Source of the DNA: Gracilaria domingensis
Taxonomy: Eukaryota; Rhodophyta; Florideophyceae; Gracilariales; Gracilariaceae
Length of the DNA stretch: 64,000 nt
Assembly: GCA_022539475.1 (NCBI GenBank)
Contig: VCMS01000031.1
Span: forward strand, 1 to 64,000
Direction of reading: 5' to 3'
The position numbers were made by a program, and so were the translations under genes. Positions 1 through 9,169 of the stretch are shown here, piece by piece; position 1 is the stretch's first letter, and each line of letters begins with the position of its first letter. The notes below the pieces were generated by a model. It had not been told where the DNA came from. It ran no database searches and was given only the letters and a program-made list of their open reading frames with translations.

Positions 1-874
1 CTAAGTTATTAAAGGCATCGTAGCACTTGAAACAAATTCCAAGAGCATTTCTAAACCATTGACACTTGCATTTTCTGTACCCGTACAGTTCTGCGACCCT
101 TCTGACGGTCTCATGCACGTCCTCCACCCCATCAACAAGATATGTTACCGCTGGTGGAGGGTCGTCTCCCTTCACATGAACTGCGAGGGTTGCCATTTCA
201 TATAGAGGACCATCATTGGAAGCATTCCCGAAAGCAACGATTAAATGTGTGTCGAACTGAGGGTCGTTTTCAACCAAGGCTAGCGCCCCACTATTTTTCG
301 TGAAACGAATGTCCCCTATGTCACAGTTTTCATCTTGAGGGTACGCAACCAGGTTCGGAAAGGATGTCCACACTTTTGAAATACCGGAGTTAGCTTCTGT
401 TTTCCACTTCGACAGTCCATTGTACGTGAAGTTAGGGAGTCCACTGTCTTTTCTAGTGCTCACCACTGCTTGTTGACGCTCTTCGTGAAGTCCGTGCGAT
501 TCATTTAAGGAGAGTGCAAGTCTCTCAAGTTCGGCTGCACATCTTTCGTAGCCTTCCCTGTCAAGGTCCTGATCAATTTCGGTACCATTGGATAATCTCA
601 CCCGTGCGCCTTGGTTTCCAGAGATGCCAAAAGTGTAGCCACCCAGGTGCTCCATGAAACTCTCGGCATCCTCTATATCTCGCCCACTAGCAATTCCGAA
701 ACCAACGAGTGCGTTGATGTACTTCATGCATTTGACTGTTTCGGCAGGAATGTTCTCCCCAGCTCTTTTCAGAGTACCGTCAACATCACTAATCACGGCG
801 TAGCCATTTTCGAATATTTCGTTAGCCAGCTGCTGAGGAGTTACTTCTTGGGCTCTAACTTCTGAGTTATACAT
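1..874 (-). CDS. HAD-superfamily phosphatase (sugar-phosphatase-like), 3' end cut by window edge
   Basis: The minus frame is open from an ATG at 874 to the window edge, about 291 codons. HAD phosphatase motifs are visible: motif I DVDGT around residue 30, motif II ASGR about 35 residues later, and a motif IV-like GNASNDGPLYEMA near residue 227, with a roughly 150-residue cap region between motifs II and IV as in cap-type sugar or glycosyl phosphatases (Cof, sucrose-phosphate and mannosyl-phosphoglycerate phosphatases). Such enzymes use the first Asp as nucleophile in Mg-dependent phosphate-ester hydrolysis. The substrate cannot be read from sequence. An in-frame stop lies upstream with no other ATG in between, which fixes the start. 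The C-terminal part, rich in Cys (KCKCQW), continues left of the window. Confidence 0.8.
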   Translation of the reverse strand, partial: MYNSEVRAQEVTPQQLANEIFENGYAVISDVDGTLKRAGENIPAETVKCMKYINALVGFGIASGRDIEDAESFMEHLGGYTFGISGNQGARVRLSNGTEIDQDLDREGYERCAAELERLALSLNESHGLHEERQQAVVSTRKDSGLPNFTYNGLSKWKTEANSGISKVWTSFPNLVAYPQDENCDIGDIRFTKNSGALALVENDPQFDTHLIVAFGNASNDGPLYEMATLAVHVKGDDPPPAVTYLVDGVEDVHETVRRVAELYGYRKCKCQWFRNALGICFKCYDAFNNL

Positions 875-1501
875 GTTTTGAAAGCTTTCGAAAGGGTTCG
901 TTTTGCAAATGGGTGTGGGTATACGAATGAGAAGGATGTGATTGATGTTCACAAGGTGTTTCGTAGTATAAAAAGAGTCTAAGAACGACCATATACGGGT
1001 ATTGTAGTACTGTTTTAAAACGTTACTAGGACGAGAAGCTTTTGCATCGATTTGCAGTAAAGAAAGGATGATTTAGTCATAAATTATCTGTACGGGTTCA
1101 AGTGGGTAAAGAAAACTGTAAATATCTTTAACATGAGCTTAGAAATCAAGAAGAGTAAAACAACCTCCATTACGGGTTGAAACCCATAAAAGGTTTACCT
1201 TACTTTATACGGGTGCCCCAAGTAATGCAAACGCTTAGTTCTTCAGAAATATCACAATTTTTGTACTTGTTTCGTTACTAGTATCGTGCACTTTAATGAT
1301 ATGGAATGACCATTTTCTATCTAGCAAAATCTTAGCGAAGTATTAGTGATAAGGGATGTAGGATTTAAAGGGGCATATTTGAACCACAGAAGGACGAACA
1401 ATATAAGTAATGTAATAGGAACAGGTCATTTCGATAAAGTAACTTTTATGTTTAACTATCTCTAAAAGGTTTACAACACCGAAAAGTCATGTGTTCTAAC
1501 C
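875..1501. other. intergenic, AT-rich, no gene seen
   Basis: Upstream region of the HAD gene and downstream region of the reductase-like gene. It is AT-rich, contains a short TATAAAA run on the plus strand near 968, and shows no convincing coding frame on either strand. Confidence 0.6.
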
Positions 1502-2404
1502 TCAAAGCTGGGGGAATGGGGACGGGGATAACTTTTCCTTAACAACGTTGACGTAGTTTGTATGAAAAGGAGCGGGGTCACCGCCTACAATGTTTCTTTC
1601 TTGGCGGGAAAAGTCGTAGAAGTACGCGTTCCTAAACTGAAAGTCGGAGAAAGAAGTAGGGAAGCCAACGAGAGTTTTTCCATATGCAAGAAGTCGCCCA
1701 ACGGTCTCTTCCAGGTTGAAAGTAGTACCTGTCTTAAGCGAAACTATCTTCAACAGCTCTTCCATTATTGTGAGCACAACCGTACTGCACTCCGTAACGA
1801 CTACGTCCATAGGAATGAAACCTCTTGAGGCCCCGACGATGTTGAACGCTGATAGCCACACGAGCTTCTCATAATAGCTTACGAGAAATGTGTCTTCGTC
1901 GACAACCCCGCAAGTGAGACCCATAGACCTAAACCTGTCTGCAACGTTGGAGGCCCACTTTCCTGTTGCGACAGTGAGACCATCCGGACTTTGAGGAGTG
2001 ACACCATCCTGCGGAGCTGCGTTTCTTGAGGGGACACCAACGTATAGGACAACTTTTGAACATGTGTCCACACCGAGCTTCGAAACCAATGGTATGATGT
2101 CTCCATTCTGGGAGAAAACGAGATTCTCTCTGAGCGAATAAGGGCAAGCCTGAATTACGGTCTCCAGGGTGTTCGTTCTTCCACAAACTAGTATCGGTAC
2201 ATCAGAAAGATGAGAGGTAGCAGCCATGCTGCAGAATTCGTGTGCGGAAATGACCGTATCTTCTTCGTTCGCCAGCATGGTACCTATACGCCCCCTTCCA
2301 ACAATAACGGCCCGAGTCCTTCGGGCGGGAGATGAGGCCTGAGGGACGTCAGAGTATCTGGGACTCGGAGGCGGAGTGGGAGGCATGTCGCACTGGGAGT
2401 TCAT
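1502..2404 (-). CDS. ketopantoate reductase-like NAD(P)-binding protein
   Basis: 300 residues from the ATG at 2404. An upstream in-frame start at 2605 would add a Ser-rich 67-residue leader, which could be a targeting peptide but looks more like untranslated leader. After a Pro/Ser-rich N-terminus comes a Rossmann-type start (AVIVGRGRIGTML, Gly-rich loop). The C-terminal half carries the helical pattern of ketopantoate reductases, with a Lys in YYEKLVWLSAFNIVGASRG (family EKL motif) and a Glu-containing helix (IMEELLKIV). Family members reduce 2-ketopantoate in pantothenate synthesis, but many eukaryotic relatives have other or unknown substrates. The ending FRNAYFYDFSRQ is not standard for the bacterial enzyme, so I name only the fold and family. 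It lies tail-to-head with the HAD gene on the same strand. Confidence 0.6.
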   Translation of the reverse strand: MNSQCDMPPTPPPSPRYSDVPQASSPARRTRAVIVGRGRIGTMLANEEDTVISAHEFCSMAATSHLSDVPILVCGRTNTLETVIQACPYSLRENLVFSQNGDIIPLVSKLGVDTCSKVVLYVGVPSRNAAPQDGVTPQSPDGLTVATGKWASNVADRFRSMGLTCGVVDEDTFLVSYYEKLVWLSAFNIVGASRGFIPMDVVVTECSTVVLTIMEELLKIVSLKTGTTFNLEETVGRLLAYGKTLVGFPTSFSDFQFRNAYFYDFSRQERNIVGGDPAPFHTNYVNVVKEKLSPSPFPQL

Positions 2405-2804
2405 TGCAAGTGTTCGAATGTTTTTGTGTGACGATAGAAATGGAAGATGGGGCGGAGAACTGCTTGGGTAAAGAGTGATACTTAAGTAAAAACGGTTAGG
2501 AAGCGCAGAACGGGAACATGGTTCACTTTGTGAAAGTGAGCGAAATGTATGATATGTGATTGTACTGAATGAATGATAGGGCTTGTATGAGACGACAAGC
2601 CACAAAGTGTGATGATGTTTTATGAAAGGTAGGTGGAAGAGTAGAAAGTGTGCAACGAATGAAACTGATTTCGAACCTGAGTTGTAAAGTAGTTGTAAAG
2701 TACGAGTTACGGGGAGCTTGAATACAGGATGAAAGGAGCCATTTTGGCTTCATAAATGACGTGAACGGGTTCTATAGCTTCACTTGGATTGCCATAATTA
2801 AAAG
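2405..2804. other. intergenic / possible 5' leader
   Basis: Lies between the minus-strand reductase-like gene and the plus-strand epimerase fragment. I looked here for the missing 5' exon of the epimerase and found none. No clear TATA box. Confidence 0.5.
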
Positions 2805-3122
2805 GATGGAGTTGGATTGCGCCCGAATACGTCCATAAAGGTCGTAGAAGCACTTATGAAGGAAGGAGTTGTAGACATGTTATTGTTGATGACGGTGGAG
2901 CCAGGGTTTGGAGGACAGGCGTTTATGGAGGGTGTTCTTGATAAGGTGCGACATGCAAGGGAGTTGTACCCAAGAATAGGGATACAGGTGGATGGGGGTA
3001 TTGGACTGAGTACTGTGAAAGGAGTAGTGAAGGCCGGTGCAAACATTTCAGTTGCAGGATCTGCCATCTTTGGCTCGAGTAACCCAGCTCATGTCATAGC
3101 TGGTTTTCGAAAGGTTAGTTAG
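2805..3122 (+). pseudogene. rpe: ribulose-phosphate 3-epimerase, C-terminal fragment
   Basis: The frame reads GLRPNTSIKVVEAL, then the signature MTVEPGFGGQ and later QVDGGI with the second catalytic Asp, followed by the C-terminal phosphate-binding strand (VAGSAIFGS). These are hallmarks of D-ribulose-5-phosphate 3-epimerase, a TIM-barrel enzyme of the pentose-phosphate and Calvin cycles. Only about 105 of the usual roughly 220 residues are present. The N-terminal half, with the first catalytic Asp and the metal-binding His residues, is missing, an in-frame stop sits at 2799, and there is no ATG at the start. Either this is a duplicated gene fragment or the last exon of a gene whose upstream exon is lost; an AG at 2803-2804 could be an acceptor. 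I favour a fragment. Confidence 0.75.
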
Positions 3123-3204
3123 AGATAGTAGCATAACTTTATTGTTTATTACATTGTTACCTTTACGTGTTATCACGACTATATTCTCCGTCTCCATTAG
3201 AGAT

Positions 3205-3509
3205 GTATTTCTCTTGTATCACAACCGGGAAAGGATGTGAGAGAACATAAATATATCCCCAGTGGACGCTGAGAGGGAGGATGAAATACTCTACGTGCTA
3301 CCATTGTTACCCATCCGGTGTCGAGTGGTGACATATTCTTTTTTTGTCACAACCCACAAAGGATGTGACGGAAGAAGAACATGCCCCCAGTCGAGACAGA
3401 GGGTGAGCAACTCTAAGTACAATCACTAGTCCCTAGCTTGCCTCCACTGGCAATATCTTCCTGTTTTGCTATAACCATCGAGTGAGGTTATGGTGGAAGA
3501 GAAAAATAT
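3205..3509 (+). repeat. three tandem hairpin units, period about 125 bp
   Basis: Three diverged copies of one module. Each has an inner stem and an outer stem whose right arm is purine-rich. Inner stems: 3219-3226 with 3233-3240, 3346-3354 with 3361-3369, and 3469-3476 with 3486-3493. Outer arms: 3209-3213/3241-3245, 3336-3340/3374-3378 and 3457-3461/3495-3499. The third inner stem has different bases from the first two but still pairs. A shared tail (CCCAGT then a G-rich stretch) follows the first two units and a weaker version follows the third. It lies between the epimerase fragment and the next gene. Confidence 0.65.
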
Positions 3510-3755
3510 CGCCGGTCGTAGCGAGGTGGGTGGGGAATATGTGAAGAGGGGACAGAGAGATGGCGCTTAAATAGTGGAAGGTGCGGAGGTGTACAGTAGA
3601 TGTTTTGGCGGGAAATGGGATGAGGGAAACAGGGACAATCATGGTGCTGGATATAGCCCGTGTGGTTGGACAGTGGGGTTGGACAGCACAGTTTAACTCG
3701 ATTGCACTGTATCGCAGCGGACACTTCGATCCAACTACTACTTCTTCTTCTGAAG

Positions 3756-4685
3756 ATGTCGAACGGATACGTGAAGGATGAGGAGCTGTGGGTGCTGTTG
3801 GAGGGGAAGGAGGTACCGCAGATGCCGTCACCAAAGCGGGAAGAGGACGTGATTACGGCGGCTGGTCGGATGTCGCAGAAGAAGGAAGTGGCTGATGAAG
3901 GAAAGAAGTGTGAGGCGAGGAGAGGGGATGGTGATGAGGTGGAGAAGGGGGTAGAATTGGAGGTGGAGGGGGTCGCAATGGAGAGAAGGGGTGCGGTGCA
4001 TCTGAGTCAGTTAGAGGTTGGAGACCAGATAGAGAGTGGGGGCGGAGAGGGTGACAGGGAGATGCGGTTTGTGGGGGAGATGAAGGCGAGGGTGGGGATG
4101 TTGGGGTTGGTGATGAAGGAGCAACTGGACGATGGAATTGTGGAGATTGTAACGGAAATGGGCGGTGTGGTGCTGAGTGGGGGTGGTAGTGGTGTTTCGG
4201 TTGAGGCGATTTCGAGCCTGCGGAATTCGTTGTCGGTATTGGGAGTGGAGATGAGGAATCATGTGTATGGGATAGTGGAGTGTGCGGGAAGGGAGGTTGG
4301 AGAGTTGCGGGAGGAGAATAGGGTTCTGAACGAGAGGTTGGACGTGCTGGAGAAGGAGGTGAAGGAGCTGTGCAAGAGGCAAAGATTGGTGGAAGAGGAG
4401 ACGGTGAAAGGACGTGTGGAGGGAAAGACGGAGAAGGGAAGTGTGGGAAGGGTGGCGGTGCAGAAGGGGTCTCCTGTGACACCGAAGACAAAGGGTGGTG
4501 GGGTTGGGGATGGGAAGAGCCGTCTGAAGAAGAGGCGTAAGGAGATGAAGAAGGTGGTGGAGGAGGTGCCGCGGGAGGGAGTGGGAGCTCCGGTGGTGAC
4601 TGGGTTTAGGAGTGCGGCGGAGGTAGCGCGGACTGCGAAGGGGATTCTGAGGGGACAGGAGGAGAGAAGGATGGGAGGGATTTGA
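3756..4685 (+). CDS. hypothetical charged, coiled-coil protein
   Basis: 309 residues from the ATG at 3756; the open frame extends upstream but only with non-ATG starts. No known family recognised. Composition is rich in Glu, Lys, Gly and Val. Residues about 180-235 have heptad-like spacing typical of a coiled coil (REVGELREENRVLNERLDVL and on). This is followed by a basic, possibly nuclear-localising patch (KSRLKKRRKEMKK) and a short C-terminal tail ending near RGQEERRMGGI. The coding strand is strikingly purine-rich, so the opposite strand has long Pro/Ser/His-rich frames that I treat as shadows. A nuclear or cytoskeletal scaffold role is possible, but that is a guess from composition. Confidence 0.55.
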   Translation: MSNGYVKDEELWVLLEGKEVPQMPSPKREEDVITAAGRMSQKKEVADEGKKCEARRGDGDEVEKGVELEVEGVAMERRGAVHLSQLEVGDQIESGGGEGDREMRFVGEMKARVGMLGLVMKEQLDDGIVEIVTEMGGVVLSGGGSGVSVEAISSLRNSLSVLGVEMRNHVYGIVECAGREVGELREENRVLNERLDVLEKEVKELCKRQRLVEEETVKGRVEGKTEKGSVGRVAVQKGSPVTPKTKGGGVGDGKSRLKKRRKEMKKVVEEVPREGVGAPVVTGFRSAAEVARTAKGILRGQEERRMGGI

Positions 4686-5231
4686 AGCCGTTTTGGGGTG
4701 AGGCGGGTATACGAGAAGGGGGAGAGTTGTCCACCTGACTTCTACAAAATGAACGCGTGATGGGCGAGAAATGGGTAAATAGCGGGGGTGGTGTGGACTG
4801 GGAAGAAGTGATGGGATGATTGAGGTGGGATGAGTTGCGATTGGCATTGCAACATGGGAGAAAATGGAAACGCAAACTAGCACGAGTGCAGTTTTGAGAG
4901 AGGGTCGCGGAAAAGAGTGAGTGGGGTGGTGCGGCGAAGTAGAACCTCTAGAAAACTAGGGGACCCAAGAACTAAACTGCGCGAGATGGAATTTAATATT
5001 CCAAAATTTCTTGGTTTTTTGAGTGCCAGCCTCTGCTACCCCCTCGCGCGCCCCAAATAGCCCCAAAACTAGCTTAGTTTCCAAAGCGAACAGACTATAT
5101 TCCACTTTGCAGAACACAGACGATTGTCATGAATCAGACGAACATCTGAAGAACGGAAACGAGATTCAATCTGTTTGTCGGCTAAGCACCCCACTGAAAC
5201 CAAGTTGTACTCCATGGAGGGAACCAATAAC
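4686..5231. other. intergenic, no gene seen
   Basis: 3' flanks of two convergent genes (the plus-strand coiled-coil gene and the minus-strand Cys/His gene). An AT-rich patch near 4990-5022 may serve 3'-end formation. No supported coding frame. Confidence 0.5.
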
Positions 5232-5705
5232 TTATCGGTCAGACGTAAGCCCAATTAGCTCGTCCGCCTCACGATGACCAAGGTTGGAAGCTACTGAAGC
5301 CAGACAAACCGTGAGATAATCCATATGCAAATCACCGAGGGTCTCCTCAGAAGGCACTGGGTGGGAACTGCTTCCGTGTTCTCGCTCTAATGACGCGGGA
5401 CCCGGGGAAGGAGAAACACAATGCGAAGTGTCCGGAATGGGAGGGGCGCACGGAGTGGGGTCGACGATGTCCTCGGACACTGGAGGCTCGGGAAGGCGAC
5501 AAGGGGCAGTGACCGTTTCGGAAGATGCGGGCGCGGGCACGGAAAGCTTGAGACGCTTCCTTCTCCGAATGGCCCGGCTATTGTCGTCTTCCAGCGCTGC
5601 TTTCAGACGAAACGGGCAATGGTTGACATGCTGTTGAAGAGATAAGACTCCTCGGCGAGTAACGAAGGGGCACCCACGCTTCTTATGTGTACAGTAGTAG
5701 ACCAT
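5232..5705 (-). CDS. small Cys/His (zinc-finger-like) protein
   Basis: 157 residues from the ATG at 5705; an in-frame start at 5789 would add 28 residues. The N-terminus has a C-x6-C-x13-H-x3-C arrangement (CTHKKRGC through HVNHC) that could bind one zinc ion. A short basic stretch follows (IRRRKRLKL), then a Pro/Ser-rich middle and a more ordered C-terminus (DLHMDYLTVCLASVASNLGH). A TATA-like AATATATT lies about 110 bp upstream, near 5815-5822. No named family recognised; a nucleic-acid-binding or regulatory role is inferred only from the finger-like motif and basic patch. Confidence 0.5.
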   Translation of the reverse strand: MVYYCTHKKRGCPFVTRRGVLSLQQHVNHCPFRLKAALEDDNSRAIRRRKRLKLSVPAPASSETVTAPCRLPEPPVSEDIVDPTPCAPPIPDTSHCVSPSPGPASLEREHGSSSHPVPSEETLGDLHMDYLTVCLASVASNLGHREADELIGLTSDR

Positions 5706-6070
5706 GGGAAGAAGAAATGAACGAGAAACGACGACAAAGACTGCAATGGAAGGGCGTCCGAAGGGAGAAGGAGGTCGAGCGACAGTCAATATCGACGTGT
5801 TGCTCAGAACGGAGAATATATTTTGAGTTTAAATCACGTGCTTTCGTTCAAAAAGGAACGTAGGTACACGTCGACCTCAACACAAGGGTGTACTTCTCGT
5901 ATTATCTACCACTGGTTATAAACCTCTGGTTTCCCAACGTTGTACGCTGTACACTTGTCCAATCTCGCACAGAAAAATAAATCTCTTCCCTCCGCCGCCG
6001 CCCCCGCCCGTCCGACGTCCGATCTTTTGTTACCGTCGTGATCCGTGCCATCCTCGCGTTCTACTCCGCT

Positions 6071-6134
6071 CCGTCGTAGGTTTTTCCGCCCTCGCACTCG
6101 CTACGAAGTGCGAGGGCGGAAAAAAGTACGACGG
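6071..6134. repeat. long inverted repeat (hairpin)
   Basis: 18-bp perfect stem 6081-6098 with 6107-6124 around an 8-nt loop, extended by an outer 8-bp stem (6071-6078 with 6127-6134) after a 2-nt gap on each side. Thymines begin the left arm and adenines end the right arm. It sits upstream of the small Cys/His gene, just outside the gypsy insertion. Confidence 0.8.
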
Positions 6135-6324
6135 ATTACGAAGTAGCGTGCTGAGAATGGATTCCATTAAGCGGACATGAAGCGTACCTCATTCTCTTTC
6201 TCCGCCCTCGTCGGACGCCTCCATAAAGCGGACAGCATCCGTATCTCACGGATGTATTCCGTGCAGTCTTTCCGTGCAGTCTTTTCGTACGTGCTTCCAT
6301 TTCCTTCTACGTATCTTTGTTCTA

Positions 6325-6878
6325 TGTCGTATAGTACGATCTGGTTGATCGCCGCGGACGGAGTGGATTGTTAGGAGTGCCGTGTCGTACGTGTAGAGCT
6401 GGCCCGAGGGGTTACTTGTACGCGTAGTTGTCCCCGCATCGGACGTTAGACCCAGGTGCACTTGGGAGCGCACGTAGGACACGTGTGCCAGTCGGACGTT
6501 GACGGGCGTAGTATGGTACTGTAAGCCACTATCTGGAGGTCGTACAGAGGCGGGTTTACCTGATATTTAGGTGAACCCCAACCTCGCCATGACCTCACGT
6601 TGTAAACACCAAGCACCCTTTGCCGTACGTCTTGCTCGTCAAGTAGCGCTACCGACAGGCCGTTAAGCTAAGTACTACAAGGTTTATTAGGCCGTTCGTA
6701 CCCTTTTGCACGCTCCTGAACGTGATTGGTGATACCAACCGCCCACTCTCCCCGCTGACCGCCCGGTGCTTCCTCCTTACTCCCCGTACGGATTCATTAC
6801 AGTCGCTCCCTCGAGCCACAGCTAACTCCGTCGCCTCAAGACCGCTTCGGGTTTTCTCCCGATACGTACTATATCACA
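6325..6878 (+). repeat. 5' LTR of the first gypsy element
   Basis: 554 bp, TG...CA termini, matches 16645-17198 at all but one position by line-by-line comparison. Confidence 0.95.
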
Positions 6879-6879
6879 C

Positions 6880-6892
6880 TGGTCTCCCGACC
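6880..6892 (+). other. candidate primer-binding site
   Basis: TGGTCTCCCGACC begins one base after the 5' LTR. Nearly the same string occurs at the equivalent place in the third element (30277-30289, minus strand), supporting a common primer tRNA. I could not assign the tRNA. Confidence 0.65.
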
Positions 6893-6953
6893 TAGAAGTG
6901 GAATTCGAGACCGCACGGAGTTTACAGCACCGAATTAGAAACGATACTCGAAG

Positions 6954-9152
6954 ATGAGCTCGAACGTCCCACACGGAGATCAAGGAGAACGGCAGGTCGC
7001 AGAAGACAATGCTGAGTCCACTTTGGCCGCCCCTCGCGCCGCTTCGGACCATGCCTCGGTAGGCCGCCGGAGCACCCGAAGTACGGCGACGGCCTACGTG
7101 ACCCCCTCAGAAGAGCCCGAACGGATAATCCGTGAAGGCAATTTGCAAACCAAATCGGACCGAAGGAAGAAAGAGAGGAGTAAGAACTCCGGGCCCCCTT
7201 TGAGAACTGAGATTGTACCACCTGGGACGGCGGCACTCCCGCCTACACCTCAGACCGGACGGAGACCACCCCACGAACTATGGGCCGAAATAGCCCCGTA
7301 CGCCCTGGAGGGACTTCGCACGGAGATCGAGGTTCATGTACCCATGGCGGTCGAATTATATCTCAAGGACCGTATCCCGGAATTGATGCGTCGTGACATC
7401 ACACCGATCATACACCGCATCGTGAACGATGCGCTGGGATCCAGACGTACCGAAAGCGGAATGCAAGAGAATCTGAGTAACACCTTGGCCGCTTTGGTAG
7501 CCAAGCTACCACCCCAACCCCCAAAGTTTGACACTGACCAAACGGACAACGCACCTAGTCGCGGTGAGAGACAGGGACCGGAGATGGAGAAGGATCCGCA
7601 GAGGGATCCGACCGGTGTCTATCTCCCACCAGTACCCCCTCAGGGTGATCCGGACGGAAGCTCGAGCGATTCCTCCGACGACGGGAGGAATCACCGCAAA
7701 CGAGGCGGTAAACCGGGCAAGCATTCCGATTCGGACGATTCCGTACGTAGACGGAAGAATCGTCGCCGCCGCAGAGGACGACGACATTCAGATACTGACT
7801 CCGCGTCCTCGCGTTCATCATCAGAGGATGAGCAGACCGACTCGGATGATTCTGGGGACTCTCAAAGCCCCCGAAGAAAACGCAAGTCCGAACGGCGACG
7901 TTCCCGATCGGACAAGTTGGCGCTTAAGCGCCTCCGACCTCTGAACGTCAAGTTCACCAAGGTTGTGGACTACCGTACGTACCGGCTCATTCGGCGCAGC
8001 CATAAGTACGACTCGAAGGTAGCGCGCAAGATCGCGCGCTATCAAAAGAAATTGAACGTCCAGATGAAAGGACATTCATTTTCCGGAACGGATCCCATCT
8101 CCGTTCTCAATTTCCTGCAGCGGTTCAAAACCGCTTGCAACCATAACGGACTGACAGAAGGAGCGGCACTGTGGTGCTTCCAGTTCTACTTAACCGGGCC
8201 CGCACACGCCCTGGTTCAGTCCCGCCTCATCGGTGAGTCGGGAGCGGTCGACATGCCTCGTGATGAAGCGCTCCATACGTACGAAGAGGTGGTAAATTTC
8301 TTACTGACCACCTACGCCACGGACGAGGTTATCGCCACGGCGTCCGCCGAGGTGACATTTTACACCCAGTCGTCAGGGATGTCCGAAACGGAATTCGCCC
8401 AGAAGCTCTGGACAAAGACCCTCCGCTGTGGCAACGTATACACCGATCGGGACTTGAAAGGGTTGTTCCTCGAAGGACTTTTGCCCGCTATACGGTCAAA
8501 AGTGCGGAATCACCTCACCACCCATCCCAGTATCGGATACGACGCGCTCGCCCGTTATGCGGAATCGTACGGCGATACTCACCGCGCCTCACGCCGCCAG
8601 TCCGTTCGGGTGGACACGCAGACTACGTCTGCTCGGCCTCGTGCCACTCGTACGATAAGAAAGGTGCACCAGGTCGAGTCCCCCTCGGCCTCGACGTATT
8701 CCCTGTCGGACGACAACGGCGATTTTTTCCTCATCGTTTCCCAGGGATCTTCTATGCCGTCACCACCTACCACACCAAGTGCAACCACCCCAGCGACTTT
8801 CGCACGGTCATTCCCCAGTACGCCCGGCCAAAGGTCGAGCAACCCCCGTGGCGCAGCGTCAAGGGACCGTCCGTGCAGGATTTGCCTCTCGCGAGAGCCC
8901 AACTGCTGTCAACTTCTCCCACCGGACGTTAAGGCTAAACTCCTCGCAATCCGCGAGCAAAACTACCAACGCCGGCGCGACGAAGGGTACTACGGCACCG
9001 GCACGCCCACACGGAGAAACACGCCACCGCCATCCAATATCGGTTTCCGTAATATTGGCCCGACTCGTACATCTTACGCCCAGCCTCGGCAGGCAGCCAT
9101 GCTGGTAGAAGAGACCGTTTCGGAACAGGAAAACGAGCCGGAGGATGCGTAG
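6954..9152 (+). CDS. gag: gag of the first gypsy element
   Basis: 732 residues from the ATG at 6954. It has a hydrophilic N-terminus, a Ser/Asp/Arg-rich middle (RRRKNRRRRRGRRHSD region) and then a retrotransposon gag-like helical core (HSFSGTDPISVLNFLQRF through GNVYTDRDLKGLFLEG). I see no canonical CCHC knuckle, though Cys residues cluster near CRICLSREPNCC. The gag of the third element (27995-30106) shares the layout and short motifs (GNVY, LFLEGLLP/MFVEGLDP), placing both elements in one lineage. Gag assembles the particle that packages element RNA. Confidence 0.85.
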   Translation: MSSNVPHGDQGERQVAEDNAESTLAAPRAASDHASVGRRSTRSTATAYVTPSEEPERIIREGNLQTKSDRRKKERSKNSGPPLRTEIVPPGTAALPPTPQTGRRPPHELWAEIAPYALEGLRTEIEVHVPMAVELYLKDRIPELMRRDITPIIHRIVNDALGSRRTESGMQENLSNTLAALVAKLPPQPPKFDTDQTDNAPSRGERQGPEMEKDPQRDPTGVYLPPVPPQGDPDGSSSDSSDDGRNHRKRGGKPGKHSDSDDSVRRRKNRRRRRGRRHSDTDSASSRSSSEDEQTDSDDSGDSQSPRRKRKSERRRSRSDKLALKRLRPLNVKFTKVVDYRTYRLIRRSHKYDSKVARKIARYQKKLNVQMKGHSFSGTDPISVLNFLQRFKTACNHNGLTEGAALWCFQFYLTGPAHALVQSRLIGESGAVDMPRDEALHTYEEVVNFLLTTYATDEVIATASAEVTFYTQSSGMSETEFAQKLWTKTLRCGNVYTDRDLKGLFLEGLLPAIRSKVRNHLTTHPSIGYDALARYAESYGDTHRASRRQSVRVDTQTTSARPRATRTIRKVHQVESPSASTYSLSDDNGDFFLIVSQGSSMPSPPTTPSATTPATFARSFPSTPGQRSSNPRGAASRDRPCRICLSREPNCCQLLPPDVKAKLLAIREQNYQRRRDEGYYGTGTPTRRNTPPPSNIGFRNIGPTRTSYAQPRQAAMLVEETVSEQENEPEDA

Positions 9153-9169
9153 GGGCGTCGTCTCCTCCG

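Noticed and set aside
3853-4883. Long Pro/Ser/His-rich minus-strand frames opposite the coiled-coil gene
   Set aside because: They mirror the purine-rich codons of the plus-strand gene; low-complexity composition and no features of their own.
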